Source: Nocardioides sp. ChNu-153
GTDB lineage: Bacteria; Actinomycetota; Actinomycetes; Propionibacteriales; Nocardioidaceae
NCBI RefSeq assembly: GCF_030466625.1
Contig: NZ_JADEVT010000008.1
Location: 62,001 to 126,000 of the forward strand
DNA: 64,000 nt
Direction: 5' to 3'
The notes beneath the pieces are model-generated. The model was not told where the DNA came from. It saw only the letters and a list, made by a program, of their open reading frames with translations, and searched no databases. Positions 25,526-34,172 of this stretch are shown here, piece after piece. Both the position numbers and the translations under genes were made by a program. The stretch's first letter is position 1. Each line of letters opens with the position of its first letter.

Positions 25526-26842
25526 ATGGTCGAGAAGGACGAGGGCGACGGGCCGGCGCGCGACGTCGAGAAGGACCTCGAGCTCTCCCTCCAGCTGCCC
25601 TCCTTCGGTCGTCGTCGGAGGAAGAGGAGCGAGCCCGCCGCCCCGGTCGTCGAGGCCCCTGCTGACACCGCACCGCCAGCCGAGCCGGCGGCCGTCGAGC
25701 CGGCTGCGCCGCAGCCGCCGCCCGAGCCGGAGCCCCGTCCCGAGCCGGAGCCCGTCACCCGGGTACTCCCCGCCGTGGAGCCCGCCGTGAAGCCCGCCGT
25801 GGAGCCCGCGGCGGCCGCGAAGCCGGAGGCCGAGCCGACGCCGGTCGCGACCCCGCCGGCCGTCCCGCCCGTCGTCCGGCGGTCGCGACCCCTGTCGTCG
25901 TCCCGCGGTCGCGTCGGAGGCACCCTGACGGAGCGGCTCGCCGCCCGCCGGCGCCAGCAGGAGGTCGCCTCCACCGCCGCACCCGCCGAGGCCGCACCCG
26001 TCGAGGCCGCACCCGAGCCGGCGCCGCCGACGCCGGCCACCGAGCCGGTGGTCACTCCTGCCGAGGAGCCGGCCGCCACCGTCGAGCCGACGGTCGTGCC
26101 CGCCCCGCCGGCCGAGCCCGTCCCCGCCGCGGAGACGGAGCCCGGGCCGGCACCTGCGTCGCCGCTGCGCGCCGCCGTCGAGGCCGCCACCCGCGAGGTC
26201 GCGCCCGTGCCCGCGGCAGCCGAGCCCACCCCGCCCGCGCTCGTCGACCGCCCCGTCGAGGAGCCGGCCACGGAGCCCGTCGCCGGGACCGCGCCCGTGC
26301 CTGCGGAGATCCTCTACCCGGACGAGACCGACCAGCAGCCCGGTGAGGCGGCGGCGCCCGCCGACGGCGCGGGGGCGGACGGGGGTGAGCAGCGTCGTAC
26401 CGGGTCGGCGCTGCTCACCCGGCTGCGCACCTTCGAGCTGCCGCCCCTGCCCGAGACGGCGGCGGTCGCGGCCACCGGACTGGTGACGGGGCTGCTGGTC
26501 GCGGTGCTGGCCACCGGCTCGCTCCGGCTGTGCTCGGTGGTGCAGGGCACCGGGTCGTGCGGCAGCCCGGTGCTGCTCCTGCTCGTCGCCGTGCTGGTGA
26601 TCGCCGTCGTGCTCGGCGCCCGGCTGCTCAGCGCGTGGAAGGTGTCCGAGCCGGGGAGCACGAGCTTCCTCGCGCTCGGCCTGGTCGCGTTCGTCGTGCT
26701 GGTCTTCCTGCTCGACGTGCTGTTCTCGTGGGTCGCGCTGCTGGTCGTGCCCGTCGTCGCGGTGGCCATGTTCCTGCTGGCGCACCTGCTCACCGACAAG
26801 CTCGCCGAGGGCGTCCCCGACGCCGAGCCACCGGGTCGCTGA
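25526..26842 (+). CDS. Pro/Ala/Glu-rich protein with C-terminal membrane domain
   Basis: 438 residues from ATG 25526. Residues about 1-300 are low complexity, dominated by P, A, E and V, with one basic island (SFGRRRRKRS) and a short RGRVGGTLTERLAARRRQQE segment. The last 120 residues carry three or four membrane helices (VAATGLVTGLLVAVLATGSL; VLLLLVAVLVIAVVLGARLL). No enzyme motif is visible. The long tail is probably cytosolic and flexible, perhaps a spacer or a protein-binding arm. No clear ribosome binding site. Convergent with the aldolase gene through a shared terminator. Confidence 0.75.
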   Translation: MVEKDEGDGPARDVEKDLELSLQLPSFGRRRRKRSEPAAPVVEAPADTAPPAEPAAVEPAAPQPPPEPEPRPEPEPVTRVLPAVEPAVKPAVEPAAAAKPEAEPTPVATPPAVPPVVRRSRPLSSSRGRVGGTLTERLAARRRQQEVASTAAPAEAAPVEAAPEPAPPTPATEPVVTPAEEPAATVEPTVVPAPPAEPVPAAETEPGPAPASPLRAAVEAATREVAPVPAAAEPTPPALVDRPVEEPATEPVAGTAPVPAEILYPDETDQQPGEAAAPADGAGADGGEQRRTGSALLTRLRTFELPPLPETAAVAATGLVTGLLVAVLATGSLRLCSVVQGTGSCGSPVLLLLVAVLVIAVVLGARLLSAWKVSEPGSTSFLALGLVAFVVLVFLLDVLFSWVALLVVPVVAVAMFLLAHLLTDKLAEGVPDAEPPGR

Positions 26843-26860
26843 CCCGGCACCGGTACGACG

Positions 26861-26898
26861 GACGGGGCGGCCCCACCCGCAGGTGGGACCGCCCCGTC
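26861..26898. terminator. Bidirectional hairpin between the PAE-rich gene and aldolase
   Basis: Arms 26861-26877 and 26882-26898 pair over 17 bp with a single G-U, 4-base loop, between two convergent stops. Confidence 0.85.
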
Positions 26899-26915
26899 GG
26901 TGCTGCGGGCGACGC

Positions 26916-27950
26916 TCAGGCGCCGAGCGTGGTGCCCGCCGAGCGCAGGGCCTGGCACGCCTCGACGACGCGCGCGGCCATGCCGGCCTCGGCGGCCTTG
27001 CCCCAGGCGCGGGGGTCGTAGGCCTTCTTGTTGCCGACCTCGCCGTCGACCTTCAGCACGCCGTCGTAGTTGGCGAGCATGTGGCCGGCGACCGGGCGGG
27101 TGAAGGCGTACTGCGTGTCGGTGTCGACGTTCATCTTGATGACGCCGTAGTCGACGGCCGCGGCGATCTCCTCGTCCGTCGAGCCCGACCCGCCGTGGAA
27201 CACGAGGTCGAACGGCTTGGCGTCGGCGTCGAGCCCGAGCTGGGCCACGACGGCCTCCTGGGCGGCCTTGAGGATCTCCGGGCGCAGCTTCACGTTGCCG
27301 GGCTTGTAGACGCCGTGCACGTTGCCGAAGGTCAGCGCCGTCAGGTAGCGGCCCTTCTCGCCGGTGCCGAGCGCCGCGACGGTCGCGAGCGCGTCCTCGG
27401 GGGTCGTGTAGAGGTGCTCGCCCATGCCGCCCTCGACGCCGTCCTCCTCACCGCCGACGATGCCGATCTCGACCTCGAGCACGATCCGGGCGGCCGCGGC
27501 CTGGGCCAGGAGCTCCTCGGCGATCTGGAGGTTCTCCTCCAGCGGCACGGCCGAGCCGTCCCACATGTGCGACTGGAACAGCGGCGCCTCGCCGCGGGCG
27601 ACCCGCTCCTTGGAGATGTCGATGAGCGGGCGGACGAAGCCGTCCAGCTTGTCCTTCGGGCAGTGGTCGGTGTGCAGCGCGACGTTGACGGGGTAGCTCT
27701 TCGCCACCTCCGCGGCGTACGCGGCGAACGCGACCGAACCGGTCACCATGTTCTTGACGGTCGGGCCGGAGAGGTACTCCGCGCCGCCCGTCGAGATCTG
27801 GATGATGCCGTCGGACCCGGCGTCGGCGAAGCCCTTGAGGGCCGCGTTGAGGGTCTGGGAGGACGAGACGTTGATGGCCGGGTAGGCGAAGGACTTCGCC
27901 TTGGCCGCGTCGAGCATCTCGGCGTACTTCTCGGGAGTGGCGATGGGCAT
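26916..27950 (-). CDS. fba: Class II fructose-bisphosphate aldolase
   Basis: 344 residues from ATG 27950, with GAGGAG upstream; an earlier in-frame start would add 13 residues. Splits fructose 1,6-bisphosphate to two triose phosphates. Zinc-site motif VALHTDHCPKDKLDG, EVEIGIVGGEEDGVEG, NVHGVYKPG and VFHGGSGSTDEEI with MNVDTDTQYAF are all in order. Length fits the long class II type of actinobacteria. It ends at a strong bidirectional terminator and lies 66 bases after corA on the same strand. Confidence 0.96.
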   Translation of the reverse strand: MPIATPEKYAEMLDAAKAKSFAYPAINVSSSQTLNAALKGFADAGSDGIIQISTGGAEYLSGPTVKNMVTGSVAFAAYAAEVAKSYPVNVALHTDHCPKDKLDGFVRPLIDISKERVARGEAPLFQSHMWDGSAVPLEENLQIAEELLAQAAAARIVLEVEIGIVGGEEDGVEGGMGEHLYTTPEDALATVAALGTGEKGRYLTALTFGNVHGVYKPGNVKLRPEILKAAQEAVVAQLGLDADAKPFDLVFHGGSGSTDEEIAAAVDYGVIKMNVDTDTQYAFTRPVAGHMLANYDGVLKVDGEVGNKKAYDPRAWGKAAEAGMAARVVEACQALRSAGTTLGA

Positions 27951-28016
27951 CGGTGGGGTCTCCTCGATGAGCGGGCGGATCGCCGTCACCCTAGCGGGGT
28001 GCCGCCGCCCCCCGGC

Positions 28017-29177
28017 TCAGAGCCACCCGCGGCGGCGGAACACGAGGTAGAGCACGACGCTGACCATCAGCATCATGACGACGGCCATGGGGTAGCCCCA
28101 CGCCCAGTGCAGCTCGGGCATGTGGTCGAAGTTCATGCCGTAAACGGTGCCCACGAGGGTCGGCGCGAAGAGGATGGCCGCCCAGGAGGAGATGCGCTTG
28201 ACCTCCTCGCTCTGGTCGATGCTGACCTCGCTCAGCGCCTTCATCTCCTCGTTCTGCTGCTGGGCGACGAGGGTGGCGTTGACGGTCAGGATGTCGCGCA
28301 GCAGCTGGCGGAACTCGTCCACCTGCTCGATGACGACGGTGAGGTGGTCGTCGACGTCGCGCAGGTAGCGCTGCAGCTCCTCGTCGGTGCCGTACTTGGC
28401 GAACCCCGCGGCGAGCCCCTTGACCACGGCGGCCAGCGGCCGGGTGGCCCGCTGGAACTCGACGACCTCGCGCGTCAGCGCGTAGATGCGCCGCGACACC
28501 CGCGGGTCGCCGCTGAAGACCTCGGTCTCGATCTCGTCGATGTCGTTCTCCAGGCCCGCCACGACCGGCGCGTAGCCGTCGACGACCCGGTCGAGGATGG
28601 CGTAGAGGATCGCCTCGGGGCCCAGCGCCAGCAGCTCCGGGTCCTCCTCGAGCCGGTGCCGCACCGCGCCGAGGTCGGGCGCCTCGCTGTGGCGCACGCT
28701 GACGACGAAGTCGGGGCCGACGAAGAGGTGCACCTCGCCGAACTCGACCTCCTCGCGGTCGTCGACGTAGCGGGCGGGACGCAGCACGACGAAGAGGGTG
28801 TCGTCGTAGCGCTCCAGCTTCGGGCGCTGGTGGGCGACGATCGCGTCCTCCACCGCGAGCTCGTGGAGGTCGAACTCGCCGGCGAGCGAGGCCAGCTCGT
28901 GGTTCTCGGGGCGGTACAGCCCGATCCAGGCGATGGCCTCGTCGTGCTCGCGCAGCACCCGGTACGTCGCGGCGAGGTCGCCCGGGGAGGCGACGCGGCG
29001 CCCGTCGACGTACAGGGCGCTGTCGATGATGCGACGACCCGTCGCCCCCGTGTCGTCGTCCCCGGTCGGCTCGTCGACGCCGGCGGCGCCCTCGACGGCG
29101 TCGACGTGGGTGGGCTCGACGCGGTGGCGCCGCAGGGGCGGCGGCAGCAGGCGGGACGGGCGGGCGCGGTCCGACAT
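28017..29177 (-). CDS. corA: CorA-family Mg2+/Co2+ channel
   Basis: 386 residues, ATG 29177 with GGAGGA upstream. A long cytosolic N-terminal domain (to about 320) with coiled regions, then two C-terminal helices. TVYGMNFDHMPE holds the GMN selectivity motif at the end of the first helix, the family signature. The first 50 residues are Pro/Arg/Asp rich and probably disordered. It moves magnesium into the cell as a pentamer. Confidence 0.94.
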   Translation of the reverse strand: MSDRARPSRLLPPPLRRHRVEPTHVDAVEGAAGVDEPTGDDDTGATGRRIIDSALYVDGRRVASPGDLAATYRVLREHDEAIAWIGLYRPENHELASLAGEFDLHELAVEDAIVAHQRPKLERYDDTLFVVLRPARYVDDREEVEFGEVHLFVGPDFVVSVRHSEAPDLGAVRHRLEEDPELLALGPEAILYAILDRVVDGYAPVVAGLENDIDEIETEVFSGDPRVSRRIYALTREVVEFQRATRPLAAVVKGLAAGFAKYGTDEELQRYLRDVDDHLTVVIEQVDEFRQLLRDILTVNATLVAQQQNEEMKALSEVSIDQSEEVKRISSWAAILFAPTLVGTVYGMNFDHMPELHWAWGYPMAVVMMLMVSVVLYLVFRRRGWL

Positions 29178-29330
29178 CGGTCCTCCTCACGGGGGCGTTC
29201 GACCGCGGGGGCGCGGTCGGGCGGGGGCCGCGCCGGGACGCGGACGGGCCAGCGTAGGCCCCCGCGGTGACGGCAGGTGGCCGGGAGGTGACGGCGGGGT
29301 GCGCCGTACCCCCGCTGCCCCCGGGCACGA

Positions 29331-29363
29331 CGACGCCGGCCCCTCCACGAGGGACCGGCGTCG
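29331..29363 (-). terminator. Hairpin terminator after hsp20
   Basis: Arms 29331-29345 and 29349-29363 pair over 15 positions with one mismatch, CAC loop, 10 bases past the hsp20 stop on the minus strand. Confidence 0.75.
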
Positions 29364-29372
29364 GCGCGGGGA

Positions 29373-29810
29373 TCAGGCCTCGATGGCCTCCGGCTGCGCG
29401 GCCGGGGTGGCACCGGCGACGGCGATCTTGCGCGCCTTCGCCTTCTCCGCGACGGGCACGACGAGCCGCAGCACGCCGTCGGCGTACGCCGCCTCGATGC
29501 GGTCGAGGTCGAGGTTGTCGCCGAGCACCAGCTGTCGCGTGAACGTGCCGCGCGTGCGCTCGGAGGCGAGCATCTCCCAGTCGCCGTTGCGGGCGACGCG
29601 CTCGGCCTTGACGGTCAGCACGTTGCGCTCGACGTCGAGGTCGATGCTCTCGGCGCTCACGCCGGGCAGGTCGAACTCGATGACGAAGCGCTCACCCTCG
29701 CGCCACGCGTCCATGGGCATGACGGCGGGGCGGTTGGTCGTGCCGGAGCCCACGAGCTGGGCGGCCAGGCGGTCGAGCTCGCGGAACGGGTCGGTGGTCC
29801 GGAGCAGCAT
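29373..29810 (-). CDS. Hsp20/alpha-crystallin small heat-shock protein
   Basis: 145 residues; ATG 29810 with AGGAGG eight bases before it, and a GTG codon just upstream as an alternative. The alpha-crystallin domain runs from about residue 35 ([20 protein letters not shown]) through [15 protein letters not shown] to [18 protein letters not shown]. It is an ATP-independent holdase for unfolding proteins. The gene is divergent from an HspR-like regulator, and a strong sigma-70-type promoter plus a downstream dyad lie between them. Confidence 0.94.
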   Translation of the reverse strand: MLLRTTDPFRELDRLAAQLVGSGTTNRPAVMPMDAWREGERFVIEFDLPGVSAESIDLDVERNVLTVKAERVARNGDWEMLASERTRGTFTRQLVLGDNLDLDRIEAAYADGVLRLVVPVAEKAKARKIAVAGATPAAQPEAIEA

Positions 29811-29849
29811 CACGTCATCCTCCTCGTGTGTCCTGGTCCCGCGCCGGGA

Positions 29850-29870
29850 CCTGATGGTTGGTGCATCAGG
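29850..29870. promoter_or_regulatory. HAIR-like operator (7-7-7 dyad) in front of hsp20
   Basis: CCTGATG, 7-base spacer, CATCAGG: perfect dyad with exactly the arm and spacer lengths of the HspR element HAIR (CTTGAGT-N7-ACTCAAG) but different half-sites. It begins about 12 bases downstream of the predicted hsp20 transcription start, so binding would block elongation or initiation. Confidence 0.65.
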
Positions 29871-29887
29871 GAACCTGACATCTCCGT

Positions 29888-29916
29888 TATATATTCCAGG
29901 CCCACGGGAGAATCAA
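29888..29916 (-). promoter_or_regulatory. hsp20 promoter
   Basis: On the minus strand TTGATT (29916-29911), 17-base spacer, TATATA (29893-29888). It lies in an unusually AT-rich patch for this genome. The TATATATT core is near palindromic and could also serve the divergent regulator. Confidence 0.7.
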
Positions 29917-29948
29917 GCCCCCCGAGCACCGGATCACGAGGAGGCGTC

Positions 29949-30254
29949 GTGGCACGACGTACGACGGGCGTGTTCGCCATCTCGGTGGCGGCCGAGATGA
30001 CGTCGTTGCAGGTGCAGAACCTGCGGGTCTACGAGCGTCGCGGGCTGCTCGAGCCCGACCGCACCCCGGGGGGCACGCGGCTCTACAGCGAGGCCGACAT
30101 CGACCGGCTGCACCGCATCCGCACCCTGCTGGCGGAGGGTCTCAACATCGCGGGCATCGCCCGGGTCCTCGCACTGGAGGGCGAGGTCGACCGGCTGCGC
30201 GGCGAGGTGGCCCGGTTGCGGCGCCGCGACGGCGCTCAGCCGCGCCAGACCTGA
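29949..30254 (+). CDS. HspR-like MerR-family regulator
   Basis: 101 residues from GTG 29949 with GAGGAGG. VFAISVAAEMTSLQVQNLRV followed by YERRGLLEPDRTPGGTRLYS is the MerR/HspR DNA-binding domain; DIDRLHRIRTLLAEGLNIAG and IARVLALEGEVDRLRGEVAR form the short coiled dimerisation helix. It is closest to HspR, the repressor of chaperone genes, but lacks HspR's C-terminal tail. Its position divergent from hsp20, with a 7-7-7 dyad between, makes it the likely hsp20 repressor. Its 3' end overlaps the trmH-like gene by 19 bases, convergent. Confidence 0.85.
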   Translation: MARRTTGVFAISVAAEMTSLQVQNLRVYERRGLLEPDRTPGGTRLYSEADIDRLHRIRTLLAEGLNIAGIARVLALEGEVDRLRGEVARLRRRDGAQPRQT

Positions 30255-30922
30255 GCGTCGCCCAGGTCGGCGTGGGTGCGCACCCACGCGTGCATCGCGA
30301 TCGCCGCCGCCGAGCTGGCGTTGATGGAGCGCGTGGAGCCGAACTGCGCGATCGAGAAGGTGCCGTCGCACACCGCCCGCGCCTGCTCCGACAGGCCGGG
30401 CCCCTCCTGGCCGAAGAGGAAGCACACGTCGTGAGGCACGGCCGTCGTCTCCAGGTGGGCCGACCCCGGGAGGTTGTCGATGCCCAGCAGGCGCACGGGA
30501 CGCTCGAGCCCGTGCAGGTACGCCGCGAGGTCGGGCACCGACGGGTGGTGGCGCACGTGCTGGTAGCGGTCGGTGACCATGGCGCCGCGGCGGTTCCAGC
30601 GGCGGTTGCCGACCACGTGCACCTCCGCGGCGAGGAACGCGTTGGCGGTGCGCACGATCGTGCCGATGTTGAAGTCGTGCTGCCAGTTCTCGATCGCCAC
30701 GTGGAAGCCGTGCCGGCGGGTGTCGAGGTCGGCGACGATCGCCTCGAGGCGCCAGTAGCGGTAGCGGTCCACCACGTTGCGCCGGTCACCGTCGCGCAGC
30801 AGCTCGGGGTCCCACTGCGGTCCCTCGGGCCACGGGCCCTCCCACGGGCCGACGCCCACCTCGGCGGGTCCGTGCGGCATGGGGTCGTACGGCGCGCGCC
30901 CCGGCTCGGCGGGCGTGCTCAC
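30236..30922 (-). CDS. TrmH/SpoU-family RNA 2'-O-methyltransferase
   Basis: 228 residues from GTG 30922, which overlaps the dedA stop as GTGA. SPOUT knot motifs: FNIGTIVRTANAFLA, CFLFGQEGPGLSEQA and IAQFGSTRSINASSAAAIAM. It methylates ribose 2'-OH of tRNA or rRNA using AdoMet. The first 55 residues are Pro/Gly rich. Last gene of a pyrE-dedA-trmH run. Confidence 0.92.
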   Translation of the reverse strand: MSTPAEPGRAPYDPMPHGPAEVGVGPWEGPWPEGPQWDPELLRDGDRRNVVDRYRYWRLEAIVADLDTRRHGFHVAIENWQHDFNIGTIVRTANAFLAAEVHVVGNRRWNRRGAMVTDRYQHVRHHPSVPDLAAYLHGLERPVRLLGIDNLPGSAHLETTAVPHDVCFLFGQEGPGLSEQARAVCDGTFSIAQFGSTRSINASSAAAIAMHAWVRTHADLGDAQVWRG

Positions 30923-31644
30923 GCCCCCTCGGGCTCGTCGTCCCAGGGGTTGCGCAGGTGCCGGGCCCGGCGGATCTGGCGCACGCGGAAGATCACGAAC
31001 CACGCGACGCCGATCACGACGGCGGCGATGACGACCTTCTGCACGACGCCCATGTAGGGCTCGACGCGGTCCCACTGCGAACCGGCGAAGTAGCCCGCCA
31101 GCACCCAGATGCTGTTCCAGATGAGGCTGCCCGCCAGGGTGAGCAGCAGGAACAGGCCGAACGACATCCGTTCGATGCCCGCCGGGACCGAGATGAGACT
31201 GCGGAAGATCGGGATCATGCGGCCGAAGAACACCGCCTTCTTGCCGTGCCGCTCGAACCAGGCCTCGGTGCGCTCGAGGTCCTCGGTCTTCACCAGCGGC
31301 ATGTGCTCCCACACCCAGTACATCCGCTGGCGGCCGAACGCCACGCCCAGCCAGTAGAGGACGGCGGCGCCGATGACGGAGCCCGCCGTCGTCCAGAACA
31401 GCGCCTCGGCGAGGGTGAAGTCGCCCTGGTGGGCGGTGAAGCCCGCGAGCGGGAGGATGACCTCGCTCGGCAGCGGCGGGAACAGGTTCTCTGCCGCGAT
31501 CGCGACGCCGGCCCCCACGGGGCCGATCTTCTCCATGAGGTCGACGGCCCAGCCGGCGAACCCGGTGAGGTCGTCGGGGTCGCTGTTCAGCAGGGTCGGG
31601 CCGGTCATCAGGCTCAGGCCAGGCAGGGCGCCGGTCGTGATCAC
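30919..31644 (-). CDS. DedA-family membrane protein
   Basis: 241 residues. Family motifs AAENLFPPLPSEVILPLAGF (about residue 50) and GRMIPIFRSLISVPAGIERM (about 145), with about five membrane segments. DedA proteins act as proton-dependent lipid-carrier or phospholipid flippases, with known roles in undecaprenyl phosphate and phosphatidylethanolamine turnover. 33 bases after pyrE; its stop overlaps the trmH start. Confidence 0.92.
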   Translation of the reverse strand: MITTGALPGLSLMTGPTLLNSDPDDLTGFAGWAVDLMEKIGPVGAGVAIAAENLFPPLPSEVILPLAGFTAHQGDFTLAEALFWTTAGSVIGAAVLYWLGVAFGRQRMYWVWEHMPLVKTEDLERTEAWFERHGKKAVFFGRMIPIFRSLISVPAGIERMSFGLFLLLTLAGSLIWNSIWVLAGYFAGSQWDRVEPYMGVVQKVVIAAVVIGVAWFVIFRVRQIRRARHLRNPWDDEPEGA

Positions 31645-31677
31645 CCGGCGAGGATAACGACGGAGGCTGAGAGCGCC

Positions 31678-32232
31678 TCAGATGGTGAGCTCGTCCTTGC
31701 CCACCGCGAAGCGGTAGGGCACGCCCTCGGCCTCGACGCGCTCGGCGGCGCCGGTGTCGCGGTCGACGACCACCGCGACCCCGACGACCTCGGCGCCGGC
31801 CTCGCGCAGGGCCGCGACGGCCTCGAGGACCGACCCGCCGGTGGTGGAGGTGTCGTCGACGGCGAGCACCCGGCGGCCCGCGACGGGCGGGCCCTCGATG
31901 AGCTTCTGCAGGCCGTGCACCTTCTGCGACTTCCGCACGACGAACGCGTCCAGCACCCGGCCCCCGGCGGCGGCGGTGTGGAGCATGGCGGTGGCGACGG
32001 GGTCGGCGCCGAGCGTGAGGCCGCCCACCGCGTCGTAGTCCCAGTCGGCCGTCAGGTCGAGCATGACCCGGCCGATCGCCGGGGCGGCCGCGGCGTCGAG
32101 CGTCACCCGGCGCATGTCGACGTAGTAGTCGGCGGTCGCGCCGGAGCTCAGCACGACCTCGCCGCGCACGACGGCCTTGGCGTCGACCTGGGCGATCAGC
32201 TGCTGCTTGGCCGGGGAGTCGGGGGCGCTCAT
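31678..32232 (-). CDS. pyrE: Orotate phosphoribosyltransferase
   Basis: 184 residues. Adds the phosphoribosyl group of PRPP to orotate to form OMP in de novo pyrimidine synthesis. PRPP loop VLAVDDTSTTGGSVLEAV at about residue 120; YDAVGGLTLGADPVATAM and the flexible KSQKVHG loop are present. Length is typical. Heads the pyrE-dedA-trmH run. Confidence 0.95.
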   Translation of the reverse strand: MSAPDSPAKQQLIAQVDAKAVVRGEVVLSSGATADYYVDMRRVTLDAAAAPAIGRVMLDLTADWDYDAVGGLTLGADPVATAMLHTAAAGGRVLDAFVVRKSQKVHGLQKLIEGPPVAGRRVLAVDDTSTTGGSVLEAVAALREAGAEVVGVAVVVDRDTGAAERVEAEGVPYRFAVGKDELTI

Positions 32233-32287
32233 GGGCCCTGAGCGTAGTGGTCGTGGCGCCAGGGCCGCTCGGGGACCGCGGGTGACC

Positions 32288-32854
32288 TCAGCCGGCGAGC
32301 GGGGCGGTGGCGAGCACCTCGTGGCGCGGCCGGCGCCGAGGCCCCTCCCCCAGGTGCGAGGCGACGACGGCCACCTCGTCGACGGCCCACTCCGGGCCCT
32401 CGTAGGCGTCGAGCAGCCGCACCCAGTCGCTCAGCTGCCGCGGTCGCCCCGCGCGTGCGACCGTCAGGTGGGGCCGGAACCGGGTGCCGTCGACCGCGGC
32501 GCCCGCGGTGGCGACGGCCGCCCGGGCACCCCGGGCGAGGGCCTCGAGCTCGGCGCCGGTCGGCTCGTCGAGCGCCAGTCCGGCCCACAGCACCTGCGCG
32601 GCGTCGGGGTGCGGGAAGGCGCCGCCCCCGGCGACGCGGGTGGTGAACGGGGTACGGCGCGCCGCGGCCGCCGCGGTCCGCTCCAGCACCTCGTCGACCC
32701 GCCACTCCTCCACGTCGGCGGCGAAGGCGAGGGTGACGTGCAGGTTCTCGGGGCGGCTCCACCGCAGGTCGGCGGCCGCACGCCGCACGTCGAGGAAGTC
32801 GTCGAGGTGCTCGAGCACGTCGGCGGGCGGGACGAGGGCGGTGAAGAGACGCAT
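32288..32854 (-). CDS. thpR: RNA 2',3'-cyclic phosphodiesterase
   Basis: 188 residues from ATG 32854. 2H phosphoesterase with the two H-x-T/S motifs HVTLAFAADV (about residue 40) and HLTVARAG (about 130). MRLFTALVPP is the usual opening. It opens cyclic phosphate ends in RNA processing or repair. It sits 55 bases upstream of pyrE on the same strand. Confidence 0.9.
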   Translation of the reverse strand: MRLFTALVPPADVLEHLDDFLDVRRAAADLRWSRPENLHVTLAFAADVEEWRVDEVLERTAAAAARRTPFTTRVAGGGAFPHPDAAQVLWAGLALDEPTGAELEALARGARAAVATAGAAVDGTRFRPHLTVARAGRPRQLSDWVRLLDAYEGPEWAVDEVAVVASHLGEGPRRRPRHEVLATAPLAG

Positions 32855-32926
32855 CGGGACGACGGTACGGCGGGGGGCTCCCCCGCCGCACCGCGTTTCC
32901 GGGCGAGCCGAGGCGGTCGCCAACCG

Positions 32927-33502
32927 TCAGGGGATGCCCCAGGCGCTGGTCACCGTGATGACGACGGGAGCCGACGCGGCGTCGTTCGTGGCCGATGCGT
33001 CCGTGCCGGTCAGGGCGAAGGCGACCTGGGCGGCATGGTCTCCGGACCCGAGGGCGAGCGCCGCCTCCTGGTCGAGCAGGGCGCCGAGGGAGACGGTCAG
33101 CGTGCTGCCCGCGGGCACGGACGGCAGCCCGATCTCGGCGCCGCCGGACGTCTCGGTGACGGTGACCTCGGGGTGGGATGCCTGCATCTGGAGCACGGGC
33201 GCGTCCGACGTCAGCGTGCCCACGGTCCCCACCGGCGAGTCGGCCGTGCCGAGGTTCGAGACCTCGAGCACCGCCGGGATGCTCGCCCACGCGGCGTCGC
33301 CACCACCGGGCACGCTCGTCCACTGGGAGCCGACGAAGGCCACGAACAGGTCGTGCTCGACGGCGACGCTCATCGCGTGAGCGGGGGCTGCCACGGCGAC
33401 CGACACGATGGGTGCGCTCCACGCCGCCGCACGGGTGAAGGTGCGACGGGACAGCTCGCGGGGCGTGGCATCCGTGGGACGGTGGTGCTGCTGCGTGCTC
33501 AT
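32927..33502 (-). CDS. Secreted protein with Tat-type signal, divergent member of the three-gene set
   Basis: 191 residues, ATG 33502. Signal: SRRTFTRAAAWSAPIVSVAV ending APAHA (about residue 42), a twin-arginine form. The mature part is all beta-prone, Val/Thr/Ser rich (VLEVSNLGTADSPVGTVGTL) and has no cysteine. It resembles bacterial surface beta-sandwich repeats (DUF11-like), but no firm family is recognised. The signal peptide is nearly identical to those of the genes at 33603 and 36539; the mature sequence is not. Confidence 0.75.
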   Translation of the reverse strand: MSTQQHHRPTDATPRELSRRTFTRAAAWSAPIVSVAVAAPAHAMSVAVEHDLFVAFVGSQWTSVPGGGDAAWASIPAVLEVSNLGTADSPVGTVGTLTSDAPVLQMQASHPEVTVTETSGGAEIGLPSVPAGSTLTVSLGALLDQEAALALGSGDHAAQVAFALTGTDASATNDAASAPVVITVTSAWGIP

Positions 33503-33602
33503 GCGTGCCCCGGTGCCGCGTCGACCGTCGACGAGGTCCCGGGCCTCCTGTCCAGGACCCCATCGACCACGGTCCCGGCCACCTGAGGCAACGGTCGCGT
33601 CG

Positions 33603-34151
33603 TCAGCTGCCCGAGCAGAGGATCAACGTGCTGCTGACGTTGCCCGTCGTCTTGGCGCCCGTCGCCTCGTAGCCGCTGGGCAGCGTCGCGACCGCGTTCA
33701 GCTGGAAGGCCACGCTGATCGAGAGCGTCGTACGGAACGCCATCGTGGCCCCGGCGGGCAGGTCGCTCGTGAGGGTGATGAGGCGCGACGTGCCACTCAG
33801 GACGGCCACGCTCGCCGTCCCTCCGGAGACCGAGAACACCCCGATGTTGGTCACGCCCGAACCGGTGACGGTCACCGACGTGCCCGCCGGGAGCGGGGCC
33901 GTCGGCCCCGCCTGCAGGGTGAATCCGGGGCCGAGCACGCCCAGCGTGCCGCAGCTGCCCGCGAGCGCGAACGCCCCGACGTCCGAGATCGACGCGGCGT
34001 ACGCCGGCGCCGCGGCGACGACCGCGACGGTCGGGACGGACCACGCCGCGGCGCGGGTGAACGAGCGGCGGGACACGCCGCTCCTCGACGTGTCGCCGGG
34101 CGCCTGGCCGGGCGTCTGGCCGGACGTGTGATCGAGCGTGTGGTCGGACAT
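33603..34151 (-). CDS. Secreted Tat-signal protein with a conserved cysteine pair
   Basis: 182 residues, ATG 34151, GGGGAGGG upstream. Hydrophilic lead (residues 1-26), then SRRSFTRAAAWSVPTVAVVA ending APAYA. Mature part about 130 residues of small beta-prone residues, with one Cys near its start (AGSCGTLGVLGPGF) and one four residues before its end (LILCSGS), likely a disulfide. It shares GATGAKTTG-type, LPAGT and CGTLG segments with the protein at 36539, its close paralogue. No family is recognised. A perfect 11-bp dyad lies just upstream. Confidence 0.8.
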   Translation of the reverse strand: MSDHTLDHTSGQTPGQAPGDTSRSGVSRRSFTRAAAWSVPTVAVVAAAPAYAASISDVGAFALAGSCGTLGVLGPGFTLQAGPTAPLPAGTSVTVTGSGVTNIGVFSVSGGTASVAVLSGTSRLITLTSDLPAGATMAFRTTLSISVAFQLNAVATLPSGYEATGAKTTGNVSSTLILCSGS

Positions 34152-34172
34152 GGGCGGACCCTCCCCAGGGTC

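Noticed and set aside
23951..26785. 944-codon minus-strand frame across the phosphoesterase, tRNA-Pro and the PAE-rich gene
   Set aside because: It runs through a tRNA gene and shows no domain; a shadow of the sense genes.
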